The notes under the pieces were generated by a model. It worked only from the letters and a program-made list of their open reading frames with translations, searched no databases and was not told where the DNA came from. The position numbers were made by a program, and so were the translations under genes. A stretch of 64,000 nucleotides of DNA from Cercis canadensis (taxonomy: Eukaryota > Streptophyta > Magnoliopsida > Fabales > Fabaceae): positions 255,343 to 319,342 of the forward strand of contig QAOA01007004.1 in assembly GCA_003255065.1 (NCBI GenBank). The letters are read 5' to 3'. This document shows, piece after piece, positions 21,777 through 33,954 of the stretch. Every line of letters starts with the position of its first letter. Positions within the stretch are counted from its first letter, which is position 1.

Positions 21777-24620
21777 TATTGCAAATTGCATAAATTTAAA
21801 GTATCACTATAAGTTTTCATTGAAACTAAATATATGTTTTAGTTTTAAAATATGATAACTTTTTCTTACCTTAAACTTTTAGTAACCCCAAAAAAAAAAC
21901 ATAAGTGTACATTAATCTAAGCTGATTGAGTATAATTTGTATTTACTCTTGTATATGTACTCCATTTGCTTTATTTTATTTTAACGTCTCAAATTTAACC
22001 AACCCACAATTACGTACTTTGGTAAGTAAAGAAATAGTTAGTCCAACATCATTGAAGAAATGATTTTGTAAAAATCTATAGACCATGCATAATTTAAGTT
22101 ATCATCTGTTTTTTTTTTTCATTAATAGATAATTTTACTCTTTATAGTGTATCTTGCACTTTCACAAATCCAAATTGGAATTTTGTAAGGGAGTCTTTGG
22201 TAGACGAATTTCTTTTAGTTTCTTAGGAGTCTCAACTTAAGTATTATAAGTTCTTATGTGTGGTACAAGATTTTAAAACAACATTCTTAGAAAACTAACA
22301 TTTTGGAGAATGTTTTTTGGCTAACTTTCCCATGAAAGTATTCCCATGGGGGTGGAATCACATATTTCCATGGCTGTGGAAAAAAAAAATTTACAAGTGA
22401 AAAGATACCCTTGACCCTCATCTTTTTAAAAAAAACTCATCTCACTCTTGACAACTCTTATGATATGGCCAAACATAGGGATAAAAGATTCTCAAAAAAA
22501 TATTGTCTTACATTTCCATATATATTTAAGTCAAACTAAACACAATTGTAATATTCTCAATAAACATAATTCTTAAAAATAAAATTAAAAAATCTGTCTA
22601 CCAAATACCCTTAATTATTATGGTGCTTTTGGATTTATTTTTTTTAATTCGAATTGTTATGGTGATTCAACTACTACATCGATCACCATTAAGACAAAAA
22701 AAGTACCAGATTGGCAGCGTAGCAACTGGACTAGTAGCTGTACATGATCATCCAAATGTCATTATCGTCTTGACCATACCACATTAAATTCACAACAACC
22801 ACACTTAATTGGAGAGGTTCTTCTAGATATATCATATATGTGGCAGGCACTAGGTGCTCTGGGTTTTCTTTTTTAGGGGAAAAAGCTCTACAATTATATG
22901 TTATTAGAATTAGTTTCAAATTATTTAGTTTGTCCCAAATTTTTTTAAATTAGTGTTAATATCAAATATTATTTGATAAATATACAAGCACACACAACAT
23001 AATTGATGCATATATTTCACAAAACAAATTGAGGTCCAAGGTTTGAATTTCTATTCCTTATATTCTAAACTAGAAAATTTAACTTTATATTTCTACTGAT
23101 AAAAATATATATATTATTTGATTAATTTTTTTATTTTAAAATCATAAGTAGATACTAAAATTTAAATAGAGAGAGAGAGAGAGATTTAAGGAAACTTCTA
23201 AAATAGTGAGAGAAATATAAGAGAAAAGCTATAAAAAGAAACAAAATTTTATAAGAAAAATAGGTCCTCTAGGAGTTGTCTAGACTCACCAAAGCAGCAA
23301 TACAAAATTTACTATCAAATCAATGCAACACATGACAATTTATCTCTCATAAATACAAATCACAAATAATTTTTCTAACTAAAAAAATACCCAAAAGATG
23401 GCCACATCCTTGCTCTCTGAAATTGCGTTGGTCATTACCATTTTTGATTAACTGAGAGGATAGAATGAAAGCAGTAGATGCAAGAAAGGATAGCAAATAG
23501 GGTGCGATATTGTGAAATTTGGGTTCAGAGTTTAGACATCATCCATATTTATTTTAGAGAAACTCTAGTTGCAAATTGTATAAGTGTAAAATATCACTGT
23601 ATGTTTTTGTTAAGATTTGAGATATGCTCTAACCTTAAACTTTTAGTAACCCAAAAAAAAATGCATAGGTGTGCATTAATCCGAGCTGATTGAGTATGAT
23701 TTATATTTACTCTTGTATATGTACTTCATTTGCTTTGTTTTATTTTAATGTCTCAAATTTAACCAACCCACAATTACGTACTTTGGTGAGTAAAGAAATA
23801 GTTAGTCCAACATCATTGAAGAAATGATTTTGTAAAAATCTATAGACCATAATACAAGTTATCATCTGTTTTTTTTTCTTCATTAACAGATAAGTTTACT
23901 CTTTATAGTGTATTTTGCACTTTCACGAAACCAAATTGGAATTATGTAAGGGGGTATTTGGTAAACGAATTCTTTTTAGTTTCTTAAGAATCTCAATTTG
24001 AATATCTTAAATTCCTATGTTTAATACAAGACTGTAAAAAAACATTTTAAAAAAATTAACATTCCCGAAAATGTTTTTTTGGTTAATTTTCTAATGAAAA
24101 CATTCCCATAGAGGGTGGAAATCCAATATTTTCATGGCTATAGAAATTTTTTTTACATATATAAAAATACTCTTAATCCTCATCTTTTTCAAAAACTCAC
24201 ATCGCTCTCAACAACTCCTAGGACAACCAAACATAAAGATAAAAAAAAAAAAATTTNTTAAAAAATATTGTCTTGCATTCCTATAAATATTTAATTCCAA
24301 TCAAACATAATTATAATATTTTCAAAAAATATAATTCCTAACAATCATAATTTTTAAAAATAAAAAAAGAATTCATCTACCAAATATCCTTAATTATTAT
24401 GGTGCTTTAGGTTTTTTGATACGAATTGTTATGGTGATTCAACCACTACCTCGATCACCATTAAGACATACAAGTACCAGATTGTCAGCGTAGCAACTGG
24501 ACTAGTAGCTTACTTGACCATCCAAATGTCATTATGGTTCTTCACCAGACCACATTAAATTCACAACAACTACACTTAATTGCAGAGGTTCTAGATATAT
24601 CATACATACAGTACACAAAG
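21630..24620. repeat. tandem duplication of ~1.2 kb non-coding DNA
   Basis: About 21630-22830 and 23410-24620 are homologous but clearly diverged by substitutions and indels, so this is real duplication and not an assembly effect. Each unit starts near GAAATTGCGTTGGTCATTACC and ends near GGTTCTAGATATATCAT. Each includes the Tourist-like MITE listed separately. An N at 24257 lies in a poly-A/T run. No gene is visible. Confidence 0.75.
22187..22613. mobile_element. PIF/Harbinger (Tourist-like) MITE, and its copy at about 23950-24393
   Basis: Ends read GGGAGTCTTTGGTAGAC and, in reverse complement, GGGTATTTGGTAGACAG, next to TAA/TTA, matching the GGG-n-TGTTTGGT-type ends of Tourist MITEs. The interior is AT-rich and non-coding. 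The second copy (ends GGGGGTATTTGGTAAAC and GGATATTTGGTAGATG) sits at the equivalent place in the second tandem unit, so the insertion came first. Confidence 0.6.
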
Positions 24621-25740
24621 AGTTTAAAATTATAAGTTTTCTATAAAATATTGAAATTATGTGACAAATATTCTTTAAATTAGTTAATCATTCAATGAAA
24701 AACATTTCTTTTAGATTTTTGGATACTTTATTTCTATCATAGGATGCATCAAATGAACAGTAGTTGAGATAAAATATATATAAGGCAATAAGTAATTTAA
24801 GTACATTGTTTTTCTTCAAATATTCATCTGGAAATCAAATATTCGTGATAAATAATTAGATATCAAATACATTTTTAACAATATATATACTCCATAAATT
24901 AGCTAGCAAAAATATTTTCTTTCTTAAGACACAGAAAAATCTAAGAACTCTCCCCTCTGATCAGCATCAAAATCTAGCCCCACAAAACAACATTAAATAT
25001 AATGTATAGAGCTAAACGATTTTTCTTTGTTTTGGTCATATAAAAAGTATAACTTATAGCTAGGGACATTCTCCACAGGTATTGTCATTGTCCTTTTTGG
25101 TCAATCTTTTTTATTTACAGAAACAACCAACCACATTTATGAGGATCTTCCCAACTAGAGAGTAAGCTAATTTTACCCCCTTTGGGTAATACACTCTTTT
25201 TTAATGGATATATATCAAAGAGATTACTATACGCCTTGATGTTCATTATAAAGCTTAAACTTGAAATAAACTCATATTACTATAATTTCTTTATTCTTTT
25301 GTTTATACTATAAATTAAGATAATCGTTATTTTTATACTTTATTTTGTTAATGTTATATCATATTTAATGTATAAATGTAATATAGATTAAATAGAAATA
25401 ACTACTCCCTAAATTAATTCCAAAATAAATTATGTTATATATGTAGAAAGTTACAACAAACTAGTTATTTACAATTGTGCCAATATTTTTGTGCTATATA
25501 TATATATGAGAAAGAAAAAAAAATTGGTATGAACCCAGGTATCCCCAAGAAACACACATTTGGGAAGGGGTGAGGAGCCTTAACCATGACTAAGCCCCGA
25601 ACAGGATTAGTCCCGTCCCTACCCTACCTACCTTTCCCCTCACAATAACATGTAACGCGAGAGAGAGAGAGAGAGAGAGAGAGTCGTACACATGTTTTAA
25701 ATACATGTTATGTCCATACTATTATTACTTGTTTCATTAT
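24621..25740. other. intergenic DNA with a GA microsatellite
   Basis: AT-rich, no gene recognised. A (GA)n run lies at about 25660-25682 and an (AT)n run near 25496-25507. Confidence 0.5.
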
Positions 25741-26193
25741 TCAATTTAATTAGTAATGTTCATGAAGCATTAATTTTATCACCATTCAAGTCTTAATTTT
25801 GTTAATTGTTTCATTATTCTTTTTATAGTAAATAAATACCAACCACTCCAACAAGTATGAGGAAAGCAAACAAGGAGATGTAGAGCAAATGGATAAGAAA
25901 AATAAGGAAAAGTTGAGATAAGAACGAGAAGAGTTACTCTACTTGCACATAAATTACAGCATAAAGACATTTTTCAAACTAAGAATTATAAATTACAACA
26001 TATATAATAATCATTACATATGTAATTCATTTATCTCAATGCTACTATAATAGAAAATTTATCTCAGAAATCAAGTGCTTTTATTCTAAATATTCATCCT
26101 AATTCATCATACCAAAATCCAAATAATTAAACTCCACATAATACCCTAATAATCACACTATATTAAATAAGTTTAGCCCTGCAGAGTATGAAA

Positions 26194-26960
26194 CTAATTA
26201 GAGGAAAAAATCAGATCCACCAAAGTTTTAAAATCTTGTGCTGCCCTCCCTTTTGGTCCAGCAGCATCTACCACAATCTCTTTCACCACTTGAATCTTCT
26301 TGCTCATCTTTTCTCCCTCTTCTTCTAGCAGAACTACTTTCAAGCTTTTAATGAATCCATTTTTACTGAAAACCCCACCTTCAACTCACACCGATTCCCC
26401 ACTCATCCTCTACAATCCTTGTATTTATCCCATTATCACCAATCAATGGCCATTTAAAACACTCTCAGACGCAAAGTTAAGCCCACAATGGATCACATAC
26501 ACTCCCACAGAATCATGACCTAAAATATGGGCTTGAGGAGCCCATGACACCATTTTTCCTCTCATGCTTGTCCTCTCAAGAAACCCATTTGGGAGAACGC
26601 CCATGAAATTGTCTTTAAGAGACCACAAAAATGGAATGCTACTTTCTTCCAATGCCTCTGCACTTGCCACAAGCTCATGAGGAGGTGGTATCATAACTGT
26701 TCCAAAGCTAACAAAGGCCACTGATCTAGTTCTGTGCCTGTCCAACCATGATAAGCACCCGGTTGCATCGGTGTCCGATGAAGGCAGTGGTGGCAGAGGA
26801 AGTGAAAGAGAAAGAGAAAGAAAGCCAACATGGAGTAGAGACTGCAATTTGGATTTTAAGTCCTCAACACAAAGGGAAGGCTCTAATTCCTTAAAGAAGT
26901 TCACTAGAACTGCCTTGCTTTACCCATTGAAGTCAGTGTTGGACAAATTAAGTTAGTTTG
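26194..26960 (-). pseudogene. UGT78-like glycosyltransferase copy 4, 3' fragment
   Basis: Matches UGT copy 3 from roughly residue 193 to the stop (26194), with the whole N-terminal half and promoter missing. Similarity ends abruptly near 26960, where unrelated sequence with a short direct repeat (AAGAATTCAAGAGTAAAT) begins. Further damage: a ~16-base deletion near 26918 and a ~19-base deletion in the PSPG box near 26448, both shifting the frame. An in-frame 6-base insertion near 26815 adds residues to the SLSLPLPP linker. The downstream flank (25750-26190) is homologous to 16230-17090, so the original duplication included flanking DNA. Confidence 0.9.
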
Positions 26961-27405
26961 CAAAAAAAATTCAAGAATTCAGAATTCAAGAGTAAATGGG
27001 TTTCTGGACAAGAATTCAAGAGTAAATTAGCAAAAAAAAAAATTGGTACATAGATAGAACATCACTCTCACAAAACACATAAAATTAGTACATCTCACTT
27101 GTGACTTGTAAGATCCAAATTTATGTGTTTATAAGAGTAATATTCCTGCTATAAGTAAGTATTTCTTGTAAATAAGTGGCTAGCTAGCCCCAACTTGCTC
27201 ATGTGCTGCTCAATTCAACGTCATCAATTTGTTAGGTCCTTTGTAACTGTAACATACTTGGATTTTGTTAATCTACGTAGAAATATAATGTACATGCTTA
27301 TTATAAATAGGACAATTCTATGGTACTTGAAAGATTACTATGCCCCGGTAAAAATAAAAGAAAATATGGCTTTGACCATACAGCATTACTGCTTTGATTA
27401 TATAA

Positions 27406-27632
27406 GAGTAAAATATATTTTTTATCCTTAAATTATTTTTTAAATGTCACTTTAGTCCTTGATTTATTTTTTGTGTCACTTTAATCCTCGAATAATCACA
27501 TTGCCCTCCAAATCAATCATCTGTAACACAAAAAATAATCACTTAAAAGACTAATTTAGTGGACAAAGTAATTATTTGAGAACTAAAGTGACATTTAAAA
27601 AATAATTCAAGAACGAAAAATGTATTTAACTC
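27406..27632. mobile_element. Mutator-type MITE with 9-bp target duplication
   Basis: 227 bases bounded by perfect 9-bp direct repeats ATTATATAA (27397-27405 and 27633-27641). Terminal inverted repeats of about 53 bases: the left starts GAGTAAAATATATTTTTTAT and the right, in reverse complement, starts GAGTTAAATACATTTTTCGT; both contain TTTTTTAAATGTCACTTTAG. No coding capacity. The 9-bp duplication points to the Mutator superfamily. Confidence 0.85.
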
Positions 27633-27641
27633 ATTATATAA

Positions 27642-28575
27642 TTAACTTTAACTATGTCCATATGGCACACAAAGATTGCACAATAGACTCAAACACAATA
27701 TATAAGAGAGACACCAGAAAAACTTCCTTATAAATAATATTTCTTACATAATGTCTTATAACATATTTGGTTCAATGATAGTAAGATTCAGAATTGCTTT
27801 TTTCCTCCAAAATTAAAAGCCAACAAAAGTGATTTTGGGTGCATCTAACCATTGAACCAAGTATGCACTTAGAATTACACCTATGTTTACTTTTACAATC
27901 GTCTCCATCAATTGAACTGTGAAACGTTTGCATAAATATAACTCTAAATGATCTGTAAATAGATAATCCTTCGTGCTTGAAATTGTTTCCCAATTTTTTC
28001 TATTGCTTTGTGACGATGCTTGATTTGAGCTGACTCCGAAATCGGGAATGCCAAGGTACCTGAAAATATAGAGGAATCAAAGTCGGAGACGATTCCCGAG
28101 CTCCGACGATCAAATCAGTGACGTCCGGATAATGTGGAAATAATATGAGTAATTTTTGGCAAAAGTCATTTTACCTGTCATCTTGGGGCTATTTATATGT
28201 GAGTCTATAGGATATAGGGGGTATATGTGAACTTGTTGGCATGGGCCTCCGGCTAATTATAGGTTTGGCGGTATTGGGCCGAATATTGGCTATCTACAAA
28301 GTTTTCTATGAGCAGCCCCTATTCTAATCAATCTAATCTCATTTGCAATACGTTTGTAGCCCAACAGAAGAAAATAACCGAATAGGCAAACAGACTCTGC
28401 TTGAAGTCCAAGATATGGAGAGGCTGGGCTCCAACACAAGTTTGAATGACAATTGTATTATGAGTCACTATATACATATAAATCTTTTGTTACTGTAGTT
28501 CATAAATTGTATTTTTTTAGAGAATTTAAATAAAATAAACTATTTGTACACTAGTTTTTTTGTGCAGAAAACTAG
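27642..28575. other. intergenic DNA with a GC-richer segment of unknown origin
   Basis: 28020-28440 is noticeably less AT-rich than its surroundings (for example GAGCTCCGACGATCAAATCA, GGGCCTCCGGC) and looks like part of a transposon, but I found no ends or coding similarity. No gene recognised. Confidence 0.35.
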
Positions 28576-28589
28576 TTTGGGGTGATAAT

Positions 28590-28758
28590 TTTTTTTTTTG
28601 GGTTGACAAAAGTTTAGGGTGATAGGAGATTACTACATTTCAAGGTCAAGCATGTCATAGACCTTAACGATAGTTTACACTCGTAGTGAGATTCGAACTT
28701 AAACTTTACAAACGAAATTATAATTCGATCCTTATCAGTTGAACTAACCTCGTTAGCA
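28590..28758 (-). mobile_element. tRNA-derived SINE with 14-bp target duplication
   Basis: On the minus strand: GAGGTTAGTTCAACTGATAA (box A region), AAGTTCGAATCTC (box B) and an A-rich tail at the 28590 end. Flanking direct repeats TTTGGGGTGATAAT (28576-28589) and TTTGGGGTGAGAAT (28759-28772) differ at one base. Length and structure fit a plant SINE. Confidence 0.85.
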
Positions 28759-29389
28759 TTTGGGGTGAGAATATATACTTAACTAAATAACACTCATTAA
28801 TTACCGTAAAGTGAAGTTCAATCACTTCACAAGTGATTCTATATATACATCATGAATTATATGGTAAAATTAAATTCCTATTTTTCCAGTTCCTATTTCG
28901 AGAGAAGTGCTTCAAAAATAATGATTTTTTTTAGGTGACAAAAATTATGATTTTGGGTTAGAGGTTGCATTTGAATAATAGTTCTTCGTTTATAATAGCT
29001 TTTCATCCTTATGCCGCGTACAAGTTGCCGTCCATTCCTGTTACTTCAGAGTTTAGAATTTGTTTATATTCTATACATTATTTACTTTTTCTTTATTTTC
29101 TTTTGGTCATCTTCTTCATTGTTTTTATTTAAAATCAATGCTCATATGCCATACAGAAACGACGTGTTTCTTAGAAAAGTCAAAAAGGAAATACTATAAT
29201 CAATTATTTGCAAGATGAATGCCTATTGCGTTACTCAAAATGTCTATAAGCTACTAGCTTATCTGCAAACTCGATCATTTCTTTATTGAAATTTCTCCAT
29301 TGACTTGCTGTGATCGCCAACTACAAGACACAGCTTAGTTGGATAATGATAGGCTGTCCTATTGGCTATATGCCCTTTCTAATAGAGCA

Positions 29390-29610
29390 TCTCTTGTGGA
29401 CTCTGTCTAAAGTAGTTTAAAATTCAATTTATTTTTATATTAGATAACTAGCCTTATACGGTTATCATTAGCCTTAGGGTTTATTCCTTTACTCTTTTAT
29501 GTATCATGCATTTATCCTGTATGTGTATAAATACACAATGATTACACATCAATAAACACTTTTCATTTTTCACAAATTTATCTTCTTCTATACTTTCTAC
29601 TAAGTAGTTA
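29390..29610 (+). mobile_element. possible solo LTR fragment (retrotransposon relic)
   Basis: A TATAAATA box followed within about 60 bases by a CACTTTTCATTTTTCACA-type end resembles the downstream half of a Ty1/copia LTR. No internal coding region is next to it. Boundaries are uncertain; fossil. Confidence 0.3.
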
Positions 29611-31870
29611 ACTGGTTTTGGAAGTAGGGGATTTTCATAAGCTTCAATGGCAAATTAAAGAGAATATAGGTGTTTGAAAATCTTTGACCATGATCACCAT
29701 CAACCAATGAATTTGTGCTTGTATATATGAGTATTTATGCCCCTAAAGTTAGATTTGCACCAGCTAATCGCGATCAGTAAAAATAATTTTTTCATTGAAA
29801 TTTTGTAATTTTAATTGTTAGTTCTCCAACACTCCTATTTTTCATTGGAATCCAGTCTTTTTCTTGTAGTGAAAATATTTTATATCTTGTTTGAGTATGG
29901 GAATGAAGATTGAATTTGGAACTTTGATGTTATGGATCACTTAAACTAATTGGGTATATATCACTAAACTTAGGTGGGGTTATTGCATGTTAACAATAAA
30001 AATAAAAAAAAAAATCCCTAATATTTTAGAGAAGATATATGTCATCCTTCTTAATGTAAAATTACAAAGGAGTAATTATGTTCTTCTTATGTCGTTTTTG
30101 TAAGTGCTTAAAGACTTTCTCAAACAACTCTAAGTGCGCATTGGATTAGTTAGAAACCATATTGAACGACTTATAAGTAGGAAGTAGGAAGTATTAGCCT
30201 ATTCTTGCATAATCACATGCATTTCATTCATCACATAATTGATGCATTCCAAAGATAACAATGAGAAGGAAAGGGAAAAGATTTTCCTTTCAACCTTAGC
30301 TTCCTATACATATTCCTAAAACACTTGTACAGTTTTTGCTTGTTATATTTATTATTTTGCTAATAGAAGAAATGCCACTGTTATTTTGCACCATGATAAA
30401 TTTGACGTGTTAATTGTTTTCATTTTTTTGTTGCATAATGACCTAAATTGACAAAAGTGTAAACCTAAAACATCATCCATATTAAGCATAACAAAAACCT
30501 CATCACTTAGAGATGACGCCAAGACTTTAATTAAGTTGACATGCAATCCTACCTCATATGCTGAGTCCAAGGTCACCACCACATTAACCAAAATTGAATA
30601 TTGCTTAGACATGAAGATACCTTCTTACCCATGCGCTTGGATCTCTACCCTATTCTATTCATGCATGAAATTAGGGAGTATTTTGGAAATAGAGAAAGGT
30701 CAATCAAATAGGTGTGAATACTTGTGACCATGATACCAAATTGTCTTAATACTTGCCCAATAATTTGGTGTAGAAAGCACTGAGGGGGGGCCTTATCTTA
30801 ATTTAGAACACTTAATTTTTTGTGAATATAACATTTAAACTTCATTTTCAAACTCAACCCATATATACTAAACTTTTTTATAAGGCTTAGATTTTATACA
30901 CATCTAGCACCTTTAATTCCCCTTATGTGACATAAAGTCAGTGATGATGATTACGCTGACGAATTAAAACATGACGTTTACATTCACAAATCATGAGCCA
31001 CAAAACTTTGGCAGTTTTGGCATAGACAAAGTAAAGCATTATGTAATTAGTTGGAAGTTGACAAAGCATCTCTAACCCATCAATTTCTTTCATCATCCAA
31101 CCTCACCTCCATTATTGAATCCCTTTTCCCCTTTCTAATAATGGATATAAAATCATATCCATGTATTATTAAATTATTAAATAGAAGAAAGGAAACCATG
31201 TTTAGACGTTAAAAATAAATAAATCTAATATTTAATTCATAGTGTAAATGATTTTGACTTCAGCTTATCTAAGCTTGGGAAAAGTTAAAATCGTTTACTA
31301 TTGCGGTTATGATTCTTTTTACTCGCATAGTTGAAAATTTACAGTTTTCTTCTTCTTTTTTTAATTATAATTTTAGATTCTAAATTTCTAATACAGAATT
31401 ATAAGTTTTAAGGACGATGAAATTGCTAACAACCACACTTAGGAAAGATATTTTTGTGCTTTTGATATGTTGGGAGCTAATTTTGAAAGATATAAAGCTA
31501 GCAATTCATACACATCCACTCATGCGCATCACCACGCAGCTTCTAGGATTTGGACCATCTACTCCAAGAGTCTTACTATCGAAGTACCCACAGCTATAAT
31601 TTTGTGTGAATAACACTTTGAGACTCTTATTTTATCAATAAGACGCCTCAAACACAATGCATTCTTCTTAGAATAAGAGACTTGTGACTAACTAATCTAC
31701 AGCCCAATTGACTCCATCGCTTTATTCTTTCTCACAAATCACATGTCTCATGCTACATTGAATTAAGCTCTTAAGCTTATATGCCTTCCTTGATGAGATA
31801 ATAATACTATGGGAAAAAAACAAAATGATGGAGCTGTTTTATTCCTCTTGCTACTGATGGCAACGGTTTG
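29611..31870. other. intergenic DNA, nothing recognised
   Basis: Long AT-rich stretch. Open frames of 60-86 codons on both strands do not resemble known proteins and have no clear gene signals. Confidence 0.45.
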
Positions 31871-31874
31871 TCCG

Positions 31875-31879
<5 letters not shown>

Positions 31880-31905
<26 letters not shown>

Positions 31906-31906
31906 T
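31880..31906. repeat. (AT)n microsatellite
   Basis: Run of about thirteen AT units; another AT run lies near 32118-32134. A 20-base unit (TGCTTGTAATGTGCACAGTA) is tandemly doubled at about 32005-32042. Confidence 0.8.
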
Positions 31907-32334
31907 ATTTTTTTTTAACGTAATTGCAGGAAAATTTAATTTTTTTATTTTTTATAAATTATTTAAATATGTTTTGTACTAAATCATATTAATTAGTGGT
32001 TGCATGCTTGTAATGTGCACAGTATGCTTGTAATGTGCACAGTGCACCCATACTTAAATTTAGTAAGTGCGGCTCCGTTAGTGTCAAATAAGATTCCTTA
32101 GTTTAAAAAAAAAAAAGATATATATATATATATAAAAGGATTTACTTTTATTTAATATAAAAAAAATTAGTTAAAATAAAAAAAAAATTATATTAATTAA
32201 AAATAATTTAATCTATATCATATTTAAATAATATATAACATTAACAAAATAAATTATAAAAATAACGACCCTTATATATATAACATTTTTATTTTTTTGA
32301 TGTAATATATATAACCTTTTGAGTGCTGAATCTA

Positions 32335-32614
32335 GTGGCATTGGCGTGTCCCCTTTCCAGCCACCCGTGCACTCGAGCGCACTAAAGCATCGCCCCTAGG
32401 CGATACACAAGGGACAGGACGAAACACATTGTGATCAACGTGGATTGCACCCATTTGCTAAGTTGTGCACGTGACTGCTACTGTGTACAGTTGATAGAAT
32501 ATCACGTGACTAGTTTAAGCGTAACAAAACCCGACACCCGCTGCTTATTAGGCATGCGTATGAGGGGCGCTCCCGCCACGCAGTTTGCGTTGGGGACCCA
32601 ACGACAACAACGGT
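32335..32614. other. GC-rich island in AT-rich DNA, origin unknown
   Basis: This stretch is clearly richer in G+C and CpG than its surroundings and ends next to the Pack-MULE target site. It contains two CACGTGAC motifs (about 32468 and 32502), the G-box/ABRE core. A 62-codon frame crosses it but resembles no protein I know. It could be a fragment of a promoter or 5' UTR carried by a transposon, or a mutated captured gene piece. Confidence 0.4.
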
Positions 32615-33148
32615 TTTGAGAAAGAGTAAAATTTAAGTAAAGTTTGATAGATGCTAGTGTTACTGTTTTTTTATTAAAATATTATATGTGTATTAATTTT
32701 ATAACTCAGTATCACTTTATCTCTCTTTTAATATTTTTCAAAATATCACATTGACCCCAACGCCTAATTCTCTTTCTTTTTCACCCACCTTTGCATCCCT
32801 CTTCCTTCTGCAACAATGGCTGTCACTGAATCCAACTCTATCAGAAATTGCTATATAGCCCAGAAACAGAAGAAGAAGAAGCCTCTTCTTCGATCTCGTA
32901 CCCTCTCAGAATTATTATCGTCACTGACTTGTATGATGTCATTTTACTCTTACTTTGCCGTAGTTGAAGGGGGGGAGAAAGACAAATGTAATCAATTTAA
33001 TTTCTTTTTATACAAAACTTGAGTTTGTGATTCAATCTGAGACATTGGAATCATTTTTTGATAACGTGCACCTCCCCTGATTGTTGATCAATATGCTTAA
33101 TCTATCTCTTATATATAACCCCTGTGTGGCAAAACTAAATTACCGTCA

Positions 33149-33368
33149 GTGGCCAACACGTGTGCGATGTCAAGTCCTTTCCCCACTGGAAGAAACACAG
33201 AACAAACAAGGCAGCGTGATACTTCATCAAGAACGCACAGTGGAAGCCGTCCTTGAATTTGCATTCTTGCATACGAGCACCGCACCCTTGGTGCTCAATT
33301 TGGCCAGCCTCAAGAATCTAGCAAAGTCCTTCGGCCTAGAGTCCACGACCAAGAAGTCTATGCCTACT
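33149..33368 (-). pseudogene. captured fragment of a DUF1442-family gene inside the Pack-MULE
   Basis: Read on the minus strand from about 33367, the sequence gives [20 protein letters not shown], then [20 protein letters not shown]; after a frame change it gives [15 protein letters not shown]. These blocks match, from memory, the C-terminal half of plant DUF1442 proteins (uncharacterised family). No start, no promoter of its own, and a broken frame: a fragment only. Confidence 0.7.
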
Positions 33369-33505
33369 AACCCATACATCACTGTCCTCACCGTCATTGG
33401 TTACAAGAGCCATATTGATATCGCTCATGGCGGCACTGCCTGTGACAGTGTTGCCATTCTCGGCATCGCTTGGGCCTTCGGTGGCATGATATTCATTCTC
33501 GTCCA
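33369..33505 (+). pseudogene. captured fragment of a PIP-type aquaporin gene inside the Pack-MULE
   Basis: Reads [13 protein letters not shown], then a variable loop, then [16 protein letters not shown]. This is the end of the first transmembrane helix to the second helix of plasma-membrane intrinsic proteins (PIP2-like). It stops just before the loop that should carry the first NPA motif. Joined head-on to the DUF1442 fragment at about 33368, so the two came from different genes. Confidence 0.85.
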
Positions 33506-33954
33506 AAAAAGAATTGTTTTAATAAAATAGTCTATAAATTCAATGGCAGCCATTGTTATAGAAAGGAGGAGGGACACAGTAGTGGATGAGAAAGAGAGAG
33601 AAATTAAACTTTGGGGTCAATGTGATATTTTAAAAAATATCAAGAAAGAGATGAGGTGGTGCTGAATTGTAAAATTAATACACATGTAATGTTCTAATAG
33701 GAGAACAACACTACCAGCACCTATAGAACTTTACCTAAGTTTTATCCTTTGAGAAAACCTTTATCTCTCAGCTTTGCTACAAAGTTTTGAGCGTAGTTTG
33801 CGAAACTCAAGCCTTTCAAATTTAATCTTGCGGCTTTTGTCTCTCGATTTGATCACCATGATATCCTTGTTAGCATATGAGAATTACGATGAATATCATT
33901 CTCATATTCTTACTTAACATTATAGTAATATTTTTTTTACTATTATGAGTTTTA

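Larger units (their letters stand above)
32624..33747. mobile_element. Pack-MULE (Mutator-like element carrying host gene fragments)
   Basis: A complete element of 1124 bases. Perfect 9-bp target duplication TTTGAGAAA at 32615-32623 and 33748-33756. Long terminal inverted repeats of about 137 bases (32624-32760 and 33611-33747): the left begins GAGTAAAATTTAAGTAAAG, the right in reverse complement GGATAAAACTTAGGTAAAG, and both end in ATATCACATTGACCCCAA. The interior has no transposase but contains a DUF1442 gene fragment (minus) and a PIP aquaporin fragment (plus). A third possible captured piece is at 32816-32940. The element is non-autonomous and must have been moved by a MULE transposase elsewhere in the genome. 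Confidence 0.9.

Noticed and set aside
25540-25660. SINE near GAACCCAGGTATCC
   Set aside because: Some tRNA-like words but box order, tail and target duplication are missing.
25779-25970. 63-codon minus-strand frame, similar sequence near 16230-16430
   Set aside because: Shared only because the flank was duplicated with the UGT; the other copy is interrupted and the frame resembles no protein.
29390-29610. Whole LTR retrotransposon
   Set aside because: Only an LTR-like TATA and end block is seen; no coding region or second LTR, so kept as a weak solo-LTR fossil.
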